This document shows, one piece after another, positions 58,057 to 64,000 of a DNA stretch of 64,000 nucleotides; within the stretch, counting starts at the first letter, position 1, and each line of letters opens with the position of its first letter. This DNA is from DASQHW01 sp038209365. GTDB lineage: Bacteria > Actinomycetota > Acidimicrobiia > IMCC26256 > PALSA-610. The stretch covers positions 42,808 to 106,807 of the forward strand of contig JBBQXS010000012.1 in assembly GCA_038209365.1 (NCBI GenBank). The letters are read 5' to 3'. Both the position numbers and the translations under genes were made by a program. The notes under the pieces were generated by a model, which saw nothing but the letters and a program-made list of their open reading frames with translations, had not been told where the DNA came from and ran no database searches.

Positions 58057-60303
58057 TCACTCCAAGACACCGCTCTCGCGCAATGCCTCGATTTGCGACC
58101 CGGTGAGTCCGAGCACGTCGCCGAGCACCCAGTCGTTGTCCTGACCAAGCGTCGGGCCGGCGCGGTCGTAGCCGCCGTCGAACGCCGCCAGGCGGAACCC
58201 GTTCCGCTCGTACAACCCGTCCCCGAGGAACGGATGGTGGTGCGGCTCGAAGTGCCTGCGATGCGCGAGCTGCGGGTCATGGTGCAGGTCCCCGAAGTCG
58301 TGCACCGGTACCGCCTCGACCCCCACGGCCTGGAGCTGTGAGGAGACCTCGGCGCGGGTGCGAGCACGCGTCCAACCGGCGAGGTCCTCGCCCGCGATCC
58401 CGTGAAGACGTTCGAGCTCCTCGTCGTTCCAGCACGCGATCGCGACCCAGCGATCGTCGAGACCGTCCTCGTCTGCGCACGGAAACGCGCCGTGGAGCGC
58501 CGCATCCGGGTGATTGTTGCCGTCGCGCAAGCGGATCACGCCGTCGCGCTCGTAGTCGAGGAGCCACGGTGCGAGCGACCAGATGCCGGTCTCCACCTGC
58601 GAGACGTCCAGATAGACGCCACGTCCGGTGCGACGGCGATAGTGGAGCCCCGCGGCGAGCGCGGTCGCGACATAGCGCGGGGCGAGTGAGTCGGTGATCG
58701 TGCCGTACGGTCCGACCGGCTCGCGGTCGGGCCAGCCGGTGAGCGCGTTGTAGCCGGAGAGCGCCGCGCCCTGGCCGCCGAACCCCGGGTAGTCCTTGTG
58801 CGGGCCGGTCTGGCCGTTCAGGCACGCGCTGATCATCACGAGATCGGGCTTGTGCTCGGCAAGCGCGTCGTAGTCGAGGCCGAAGGCCTTCATCGCGCGT
58901 GGCGCGAAGTTCTCGGCGACCGCGTCCGCCCACTCGGTGACGAGTTTGCGCACGAGCGCCACGGCTTCGGGCGCCTTGAGGTTGAGGGTGAGGTTCCGCT
59001 TGCCGACGTTCAAGCCGTCGTACATCGCCGAACCCTCGAGGCCGTGCGGGTTGTCGGGGCCGAGCGCGTACACGCGCAGGAAGTCGGGTCGGGATCTCGA
59101 TTCGATGCGCAGGACTGTCGCGCCGTGCTCGGCGAAGTAGCGCGTCGCGATCGGCCCCGCGGCGCCCGATCCGAATTCCAAGATGCGCACCCCGTCCCAG
59201 GCCTTGTTCCCTCCTCGATGCGACGGCCCGTCGTGCGCCCGTCTGGTCGGCGAGTGACCGTTTCCGGCCACCGGCGCACCAAACGGTTGCGGGGCCGCGG
59301 GCGCGGCTTCGCCGTCCGCGGCGCGCACGACGACGAACGAGCGGGGGAACTGCTCGACGTCGTCGACCGGTCCGAAAAACCCGCGCGCCGCGAGCTGGGC
59401 CGACGCGTAGATCTCGCGGGGGGAGTTGATCGGGGCGAGCATTGCGTTGGTCTCGCACGCGAGCTCGTACAGCTCCTGCATGGTGTGCTGCGCGAAGTAC
59501 ACCGCGACCGCGCTCTCGATCTCCTTCAGCTCTTCGTCGGGGGCCGTGTTCGGGCTGAACTCGGTCCAGTCACGGGCCGCCAGACCGGCGCGCTTCGCAA
59601 TCAGCTCCAAGCTCGGGACGCGTGCCTTCCCGCCGCGCAACCCGAACGACACGAACCCGTCCTTGGTCGGCCAGATCTCGCGTGTGCGTCCGATGTTGGC
59701 ACCCCGCCGAGAACCCCGGAACTGCGTCTGCGGGAAGCGGGCGGGATTCGCCATGTTCGCGATGAGGACGACCTCCTGCATGGAGAGGTCTATGCGCTGC
59801 GGCCTCCCGGACCACAGACCGGTGAGCGCCGCGAACGCCGCCTCGCCGCCGGTGTGCGCGTAGGCGGTTGGTTCGGTGCATCGCACCGGCGCGCGGTCGG
59901 GATCGCCGGTGCAGTACATGTTCCCGCTCGCGGCCATCACCCCCAGGTCGGTGGCGCGCCATGATGCCCTCGGCCCGTCGAGTCCGAACGGGGTGATGCT
60001 GACCCACACCGCGCCGGGCGCGCGCGCCGGGTCGAGCTGGTGGGTGCCCGACAGGCCCGGCATGTCGAACACGATGTCGGCGTCACCGAGCAACGTGTCG
60101 AGCTCGGGATCGCCGGCCGCGAGCACCCGAACGGACTTGCCGGCGTTCCACGCGCGTGCGACGTTGCCGTGCAACACGTCGCCGTCCGGAGGGATCACGC
60201 GCGTCACGGTTGCGCCGAGGTCGCCGAGCACCCGCGCCGCGCGCGCCGAAGGATCACCGCCGAGATCCACGACGCACAGACCTTCGAGGAGCCGTTCCGA
60301 CAC
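58057..60303 (-). CDS. Two-domain CaiB/BaiF (class III) CoA-transferase
   Basis: GTG start; 748 aa, about twice the standard 400-aa subunit. The N-terminal module (LEGLCVVDLGGDPSARAARVLGDLGATVTRV) and C-terminal module (WDGVRILEFGSGAAGPIATRYFAEHGATVLRIE) are both CaiB-like. Each has the catalytic Asp block (RIDLSMQEVV near residue 172 and YLDVSQVETG near 560), so both modules may be active. Class III transferases move CoA between acids. The gene is divergent from the amidohydrolase, and a palindromic operator candidate lies in the shared promoter. Confidence 0.9.
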   Translation of the reverse strand: MSERLLEGLCVVDLGGDPSARAARVLGDLGATVTRVIPPDGDVLHGNVARAWNAGKSVRVLAAGDPELDTLLGDADIVFDMPGLSGTHQLDPARAPGAVWVSITPFGLDGPRASWRATDLGVMAASGNMYCTGDPDRAPVRCTEPTAYAHTGGEAAFAALTGLWSGRPQRIDLSMQEVVLIANMANPARFPQTQFRGSRRGANIGRTREIWPTKDGFVSFGLRGGKARVPSLELIAKRAGLAARDWTEFSPNTAPDEELKEIESAVAVYFAQHTMQELYELACETNAMLAPINSPREIYASAQLAARGFFGPVDDVEQFPRSFVVVRAADGEAAPAAPQPFGAPVAGNGHSPTRRAHDGPSHRGGNKAWDGVRILEFGSGAAGPIATRYFAEHGATVLRIESRSRPDFLRVYALGPDNPHGLEGSAMYDGLNVGKRNLTLNLKAPEAVALVRKLVTEWADAVAENFAPRAMKAFGLDYDALAEHKPDLVMISACLNGQTGPHKDYPGFGGQGAALSGYNALTGWPDREPVGPYGTITDSLAPRYVATALAAGLHYRRRTGRGVYLDVSQVETGIWSLAPWLLDYERDGVIRLRDGNNHPDAALHGAFPCADEDGLDDRWVAIACWNDEELERLHGIAGEDLAGWTRARTRAEVSSQLQAVGVEAVPVHDFGDLHHDPQLAHRRHFEPHHHPFLGDGLYERNGFRLAAFDGGYDRAGPTLGQDNDWVLGDVLGLTGSQIEALRESGVLE

Positions 60304-60336
60304 GAGGGCTGGAGTGTACGCGCCGGCGTACCTAAA

Positions 60337-60352
60337 CTGACACGCCTGTCAG
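60337..60352. promoter_or_regulatory. Palindromic operator candidate in a divergent promoter
   Basis: CTGACA (60337-60342) and TGTCAG (60347-60352) form a perfect 6-bp inverted repeat with a 4-nt spacer. An outer GTACC (60328-60332) and GGTAC (60352-60356) pair lies nearby. It occupies the 81-bp region between the CoA-transferase (minus) and the amidohydrolase (plus), so one regulator could control both. The shape suits a TetR-family dimer. The regulator is unknown; the nearest candidate is the MerR gene at 62.2 kb. Confidence 0.5.
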
Positions 60353-60384
60353 GTACGTGGCGTCAGCAAAAGGACGGTGCCCCG

Positions 60385-61551
60385 ATGGCCGACTACCAGA
60401 TCGTCGACGCCGACTGCCACATCCTCGAGCCGCCGGACATCTGGCAGAACTGGTTGCCGTCGAAGCACCAGGAGAAGGCGCCCAAGCTCGTGAAGGACGC
60501 CGAAGGCGGCGACGCGTGGCTGACCGCGGTCGGCGGCGACCCCGATCCGATCGGGCTCGTGTCGACGCCCGGCATGCCGTTCGACAAGTTTCGCTGGTTC
60601 GGGGTGACCTACGAAGAGGCGCGCAAGGGTTGCTACAACGGCGAGGCGCGTCTCGCCGACATGGACATCGACGGGATCGACGCGGAGGTCCTGTTCCCGC
60701 CGCAACGCACGATGAGCCACTTCCTCGGCGACGACGACGACGAGTTCGTGCTCGCCGGTGTCGAGGCGTACAACAATTTCCTGTTCGAGGAGTTCTGCGC
60801 GTCCGACCCGAAGCGCCTCATCGGTCTCGCGCAGATCCCGTCGCTCGGCATCGACAACGCGGTCGACTCGTTGCGGAAGGCCAAGGCGCGTGGGGCGAAG
60901 GGTGTCCTGATCTCGAACTGGCCGAGCGGCCGCGGCAGCATCTCGCGCGACGACGACCCGTTCTGGGCCGCCGCGGTCGACGAGGGCATTCCGGTGTCGG
61001 TCCACATCAACATCATCAGCCGCGCGCAGCGAGGTGCGTCACGCAAGGCCGCGGTCGCGAAGGGCAATCAGCTGTACGACATGCGCAGCGAGGCGACACG
61101 CGCCAAGGCGATCGGCGGCATGAGTCACGTGTTCTCGATGGCGACGGGTGCGATCACCGACCTCATCTTCACGGGCGTGTTCGACCGCTTCCCCGAGCTC
61201 CAGGTCTGCTGGATCGAGACGGGCGTCGGCTGGATCCCGCACTTCCTCGAGTGCATCGATGACCGGTGGTGGCGCAACCGGGTGTGGGGTGATCTGCCGC
61301 TGAAGCAGCCGCCGTCGACGTACTGGTACCGCAACAACGCCGCGAGCTTCATCGTCGACCGCACCGGAGTCGAGCTCCGGAACCGCGTCGGTGTCGACAA
61401 CATGATGTGGTCCAGCGACTATCCGCACCACGGCAACGACTGGCCGTACTCGCGCAAGACCATCGAAGAGATGATGGGGAGCATCGCGGACGACGAGAAG
61501 GCGCGGATCACCGGGGGCAACGCGGCGCGCATCTGGCATCTGCACGACTAG
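60385..61551 (+). CDS. Amidohydrolase-family metal-dependent hydrolase
   Basis: The ATG at 60385 is preceded by AAAAGGACGG; 388 aa. DADCHILEPPDIW gives the N-terminal metal-binding H (D-x-D-x-H type), with DMDIDGIDAEVLFPP, ISVHINII-type barrel His (VSVHINIISR) and the C-terminal MWSSDYPHHGNDWPYS carrying the Asp and His. This is the ACMSD/amidohydrolase-2 layout used for decarboxylation or hydrolysis of cyclic carboxylates. The stop shares CTAG with the convergent MerR gene. It is likely part of the same pathway as the divergent CoA-transferase. Confidence 0.87.
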   Translation: MADYQIVDADCHILEPPDIWQNWLPSKHQEKAPKLVKDAEGGDAWLTAVGGDPDPIGLVSTPGMPFDKFRWFGVTYEEARKGCYNGEARLADMDIDGIDAEVLFPPQRTMSHFLGDDDDEFVLAGVEAYNNFLFEEFCASDPKRLIGLAQIPSLGIDNAVDSLRKAKARGAKGVLISNWPSGRGSISRDDDPFWAAAVDEGIPVSVHINIISRAQRGASRKAAVAKGNQLYDMRSEATRAKAIGGMSHVFSMATGAITDLIFTGVFDRFPELQVCWIETGVGWIPHFLECIDDRWWRNRVWGDLPLKQPPSTYWYRNNAASFIVDRTGVELRNRVGVDNMMWSSDYPHHGNDWPYSRKTIEEMMGSIADDEKARITGGNAARIWHLHD

Positions 61552-62264
61552 TTGACGCGTACCCCGCCGACGCCGGTGCCCGTCTCCTGCGCGGTCCGCA
61601 CGGCTTCGAGTGTGAGCCGCTGAATCGTCGTCTGATGCACGTAGTTGAGGACGCGATCGACGGCGGGAATCATGCGCCGCGAGTTTGCAGTGAGCTTGCG
61701 CTGGATCGCCACCAGCTCGTCCTGGTCTCTCTCCGTGTCGCGCGGCACCGAGAGCATGGCGTGCACGTCGGCCTGCAGGGCACGAAAATGTCGCACGTAG
61801 ATCGAGCCGAGCTCGACGAGGATGTCTTCGGTCATGCCGATCTCGCCCAGCTCGACGACCGCGCGGAGCAATGCGAGATCGCTGTCGTCGTAGCTCTCAC
61901 GGCCGAGCGAGATCGGGTCCGCGAGCAACGCCACGTCGCGCAGTCGTTCCACGAGGGAGCGGTCGACGCCCGCGGCATCGACGAGCTCCTCGAATGTGTA
62001 GCTGCCGCCGTGCGTCTCGAAGAGGCCCTCGAGCCCGGGACGGTCGGAGGTGAGGATGGCCCGGATCGCCGCGAGCGAGAACCGCTGCTCCTGGAGGCGG
62101 CGTATCCCGGCCAGGCGCTCGAGGTGAGCGGGGCCGTAGAGCTTGTGGCGCCCTGATCGTTCGGGCGGCATGAGGAGATCTTCGCGGCAGTAGTACCGGA
62201 TGGTGTCGACGGTGATACCGGACTTTTGGGCTAATTCGTCGATCCGCCACCGGGTTTCGTCCAC
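61548..62264 (-). CDS. MerR-family transcriptional regulator
   Basis: GTG start with AAGGAG six bases upstream; 238 aa. The winged-helix domain is WRIDELAQKSGITVDTIRYYCREDLLMPPERSGRHKLYGPAHLERLAGIRRLQEQRFSLAAIRAIL. A long effector-binding and dimerisation region (residues about 80-238) has no Cys residues, so it is unlikely to be a metal sensor. It is divergent from a 56-aa gene whose promoter has a 28-bp dyad of MerR type. Autoregulation and control of that small gene are likely. Confidence 0.88.
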   Translation of the reverse strand: MDETRWRIDELAQKSGITVDTIRYYCREDLLMPPERSGRHKLYGPAHLERLAGIRRLQEQRFSLAAIRAILTSDRPGLEGLFETHGGSYTFEELVDAAGVDRSLVERLRDVALLADPISLGRESYDDSDLALLRAVVELGEIGMTEDILVELGSIYVRHFRALQADVHAMLSVPRDTERDQDELVAIQRKLTANSRRMIPAVDRVLNYVHQTTIQRLTLEAVRTAQETGTGVGGVRVN

Positions 62265-62290
62265 CCGGGCTCCTTCTCACATCGCTCGCG

Positions 62291-62329
62291 TTGACAGCAG
62301 TGACACTGAGAGCATATACTCACAGTGTC
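62291..62329 (+). promoter_or_regulatory. MerR-type promoter with 28-bp dyad
   Basis: A -35 TTGACA (62291-62296) and a -10 TATACT (62315-62320) are separated by 18 bp. Nested in them is a dyad (62302-62329) with 12 of 14 base pairs complementary, centred between 62315 and 62316. This is a near-consensus sigma-70-type promoter, rare in this GC-rich window. The overlap of the dyad with the -10 and the spacer longer than 17 bp fit MerR-type promoters, which are remodelled by the regulator. Its strand directs transcription to the 56-aa gene. Confidence 0.7.
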
Positions 62330-62407
62330 GTTGCTCCAGGAGCATCTGTGCACAGCGTATCGGTGCACAGGGCCTGGTGGAACGTAGCAGTCGAATCGAG
62401 GTCCGGG

Positions 62408-62578
62408 ATGGACAACGTAGGAGTGATGATGCGAGCGATCGGAACAGCAGCGGGCGGTACCCGGACCGAGGCGAAGCTCCAGGCACTCGCGTGGCTGGCC
62501 TCGCAGTTGGAATGGGAACGCACCCTCGGAGCGTTGCGACATGACGAGGTAGACGACGGCGACTGTCGAGCCGCCTGA
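62408..62578 (+). CDS. Small protein of 56 aa downstream of a MerR-type promoter
   Basis: Not recognised. The ATG at 62408 has GAGG seven to ten bases upstream, giving MDNVGVMMRAIGTAAGGTRT and EAKLQALAWLASQLEWERTL followed by an acidic tail. The frame is open further upstream, but the ATG fits the ribosome-binding site and the promoter. The middle helix is amphipathic, with no membrane span. The transcript would have a leader of about 80 nt and end at a 13-bp hairpin (62639-62667), so the gene looks like a true unit regulated by the divergent MerR. Confidence 0.6.
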   Translation: MDNVGVMMRAIGTAAGGTRTEAKLQALAWLASQLEWERTLGALRHDEVDDGDCRAA

Positions 62579-62638
62579 CCAACCTCTTGTGCGCCGGGCG
62601 CGGTAGTCCCCCCGCACCACGTACTGGCGCCGCAGAGA

Positions 62639-62667
62639 TCGGCCCCGGCCGGTTCGGCCGGGGCCGA
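62639..62667 (+). terminator. 13-bp GC hairpin after the 56-aa gene
   Basis: TCGGCCCCGGCCG (62639-62651) pairs exactly with CGGCCGGGGCCGA (62655-62667) around a 3-nt loop. No T tract follows. It most likely ends the short MerR-controlled transcript. Confidence 0.6.
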
Positions 62668-62687
62668 CCCGCGTCTACGTTCCCGGT

Positions 62688-63416
62688 GTGGAGCATCTCG
62701 CCCCCCGCCTCTCGCAGATCCCCGGCGTCGTTGCCGTAGTGCTCGGTGGCTCCCGGGCCACGGGCCGGTCGCGCCCACACTCGGACTGGGACTTCGGCCT
62801 GTACTACCGCGACGCGATCGACCCTGCCGACGTGCGCGCGCTCGGCTTCGAGGGCGAGGTGTTCGCACCGGGGGAGTGGGGTCGCGTCGTGAACGGGGGC
62901 GCGTGGTTGGTCGTCGACGGGCAGCACGTCGACCTCATCTATCGCGACCTCGACCAGGTCGAGGAGTGGACGCGTGACGCCGAAAGGGGTTGCTTCCGCG
63001 TCTACCGGGAGGTCGGCTATGTCGCCGGTGTCCCGACGTATGTCGCGCCGGCCGAGTTGGCGTTGCAGCGAGTGCTGATCGGGTCGTTGCCGACGCCCGC
63101 GTTCCCGGACGCGTTGCGGGCGACCGCGCCGGTGTGGTGGCGCCGCATCGTGACGGGTTCCTTGAAGTTCGCGGCCGCGCACGCGTTGCGCGGCGATGCC
63201 GTTGGCTGCGCGGGCAACCTCGCGGTCGCCGCGCTCGGCGAGGCGCACGCGCGGCTGTGCGAAGCCGGCACCTGGTACCTGCCCGAGAAGGAGCTGCTCG
63301 AGCAGGCCGGTCTGGATGATGTGCAACCGACGTTGCGCGCACTCGGTGCCGACCTCCAGGTCGCCGTCGACCGGGTGCGTGATGCATTGGGGGACGTCAA
63401 CCACCGCCCTCGCTGA
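62688..63416 (+). CDS. Nucleotidyltransferase-domain protein
   Basis: GTG start; 242 aa. The catalytic core VVLGGSRATGRSRPHSDWDFGLYY has the GGSxATG...DxD pattern of the polymerase-beta nucleotidyltransferase superfamily (helix and two metal-binding Asp), and VDLIYRDL gives the third Asp. The C-terminal half is helical and substrate-specific. Relatives adenylylate antibiotics or tRNA, or act in toxin-antitoxin pairs; no antitoxin-like gene is adjacent. A TACGTT at 62676-62681 could be a -10 box for leaderless transcription. Confidence 0.85.
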   Translation: MEHLAPRLSQIPGVVAVVLGGSRATGRSRPHSDWDFGLYYRDAIDPADVRALGFEGEVFAPGEWGRVVNGGAWLVVDGQHVDLIYRDLDQVEEWTRDAERGCFRVYREVGYVAGVPTYVAPAELALQRVLIGSLPTPAFPDALRATAPVWWRRIVTGSLKFAAAHALRGDAVGCAGNLAVAALGEAHARLCEAGTWYLPEKELLEQAGLDDVQPTLRALGADLQVAVDRVRDALGDVNHRPR

Positions 63417-63497
63417 CATCACCAGCGGCGGGGAGAAGCTGAAGTCGCCTCCGGGCCGGCCTGCCGGATGAGGGGTGCACAGCCGGCGAAATCGCGG

Positions 63498-63691
63498 TAC
63501 AATCGCGGCGTTCGTGACAAAACGCCCGGAACCCTACGCTGGGAGGTGGGCCGGGCGATTAAGTCGGGGTGCGGCGGGATGGTGACGGCCTTCGGACGAG
63601 CATCGCTCCGTTCGAGATCGTCTCGCCCGGTCCCGGGGATGGAAGGCCGGCGCGTACGTGCACGCGTACTCGCGGAGGGCGGGAGCCAGGG
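63498..63691 (+). ncRNA. Structured leader upstream of the TadE-like gene, with promoter
   Basis: A good -10 box, TACAAT (63498-63503), would start an RNA near 63510 about 180 nt before the TadE start. Three segments can pair in alternative ways. CGCCCGG (63523-63529) can pair with CCGGGCG (63551-63557), whereas CCGGGCGA (63551-63558) can pair instead with TCGCCCGG (63623-63630). A small hairpin (CGAGA, 63613-63617, with TCTCG, 63621-63625) competes with the last arm. Mutually exclusive stems suggest a riboswitch or attenuator. It does not match the c-di-GMP-I consensus I remember. Confidence 0.45.
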
Positions 63692-64000
63692 ATGGGTCGG
63701 TTGTCGGTTGATGATGTGAGGGGTGGGGCGCTCGTCGAGGTGGCGATTGCGTTTCCGTTGCTGGCGTTGTTGTTGTTCGGGCTCATCGAGTTCGGGATGT
63801 TCATCAATCACAACATCAGCGGGTCGCATGGGGTGCGGGAGGGTGCGCGCCAGGCCGTGGTTGCCAATTATTCGGGTGGGGGTTCGTGTGCGGGGTCGCC
63901 GAATGCCCGGATCGTGTGTTTCACGAAGGACCGGATCGGACTCGACACGGTTGCGGTGCAGGTGTTGATCCCGAACGGGGTGGCGATCGGCAATGAGCTG
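63692..64000 (+). CDS. TadE-like pseudopilin, N-terminal part
   Basis: The ATG at 63692, behind GGGAGCCAGGG, starts MGRLSVDDVRGGALVEVAIAF; the gene runs off the right edge (103 codons seen). The hydrophobic helix VEVAIAFPLLALLLFGLIEFGMFI is the TadE signature with its conserved Glu. TadE-like minor pseudopilins take part in Flp/Tad pilus assembly. A CAGSPNARIVC pair may form a disulfide. Codons here favour G endings (TTG, GTG, GGG), unlike the C-rich use of the neighbours, which may mark a separately acquired tad locus. Confidence 0.85.
   Translation, partial: MGRLSVDDVRGGALVEVAIAFPLLALLLFGLIEFGMFINHNISGSHGVREGARQAVVANYSGGGSCAGSPNARIVCFTKDRIGLDTVAVQVLIPNGVAIGNEL

Noticed and set aside
63498..63691. 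Known c-di-GMP or c-di-AMP riboswitch
   Set aside because: The conserved sequence blocks of those classes that I remember are not present; only the pairing logic is.
1..64000. tRNA, rRNA, CRISPR, prophage or insertion sequences
   Set aside because: No cloverleaf-like sequences, regularly spaced repeats, transposase motifs or integrase motifs were found by reading both strands.

Overview
The window is high-GC DNA with densely packed genes, frequent GTG and TTG starts, and many 4-bp stop/start overlaps. It carries four LLM-class (F420-type) oxidoreductases, nine short-chain dehydrogenases, five acyl-CoA dehydrogenases, three acyl-CoA synthetases and three thiolase-fold enzymes. This points to an actinobacterium that catabolises steroids and lipids. 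The gene style resembles Acidimicrobiia or other uncultured Actinobacteria, but taxonomy is inferred from gene content only. No tRNA, rRNA, CRISPR array, insertion sequence or phage gene was found.

Layout. 1-12 kb: end of an aldehyde dehydrogenase, two SDRs, two LLM enzymes, a secreted repeat protein, an amidohydrolase/hydrolase pair, a SnoaL/dehydratase pair and two membrane proteins. 12-25 kb: acyl-CoA ligases, SDRs, a LysM protein, a thioesterase, a PuuD-like membrane protein, an acyl-CoA dehydrogenase, a TetR regulator, a divergent pair of AI-2E transporters and a thiolase-fold protein. 25-42 kb: SDRs, a methyltransferase, a family VIII-type serine hydrolase, further FadE/FadD/SDR genes, an LLM-VOC-PIG-L-ATP-grasp run, a J-domain membrane protein, a FadA6-like thiolase, a FadE pair and two DJ-1/PfpI proteins. 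42-46.5 kb: a signalling island (STAS protein, MerR-receiver fusion, double KaiC-like ATPase, hemerythrin, coiled-coil protein) next to a small membrane-protein gene broken by an in-frame TAG. 46.5-61.5 kb: a steroid-nucleus catabolic region with a thiolase-fold/DUF35 pair, ipdC, ipdB, ipdA, SDRs, ipdF-fadE30, a two-domain CaiB/BaiF CoA-transferase and an amidohydrolase. 61.5-64 kb: a MerR regulator with a well-formed divergent promoter/operator and a 56-aa gene, a nucleotidyltransferase, and a TadE-like pseudopilin gene behind a structured leader.

How the genes fit together. The proteins from 47.4 to 56.3 kb match the Mycobacterium/Rhodococcus HIP pathway for steroid C and D rings (IpdA, IpdB, IpdC, IpdF, FadE30), and the FadA6-like thiolase and FadE31-like dehydrogenase lie 10-17 kb upstream. 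The CoA ligases, dehydrogenases, SDRs and CoA-transferases would activate and beta-oxidise side-chain or ring fragments. No EchA20 hydratase or KstR2 regulator is visible here. The most noteworthy non-metabolic elements are the STAS/MerR-REC/KaiC-like operon, the MerR divergon near 62.3 kb, the amber-interrupted gene at 42.3-42.6 kb, and the alternative-stem leader upstream of the TadE gene.
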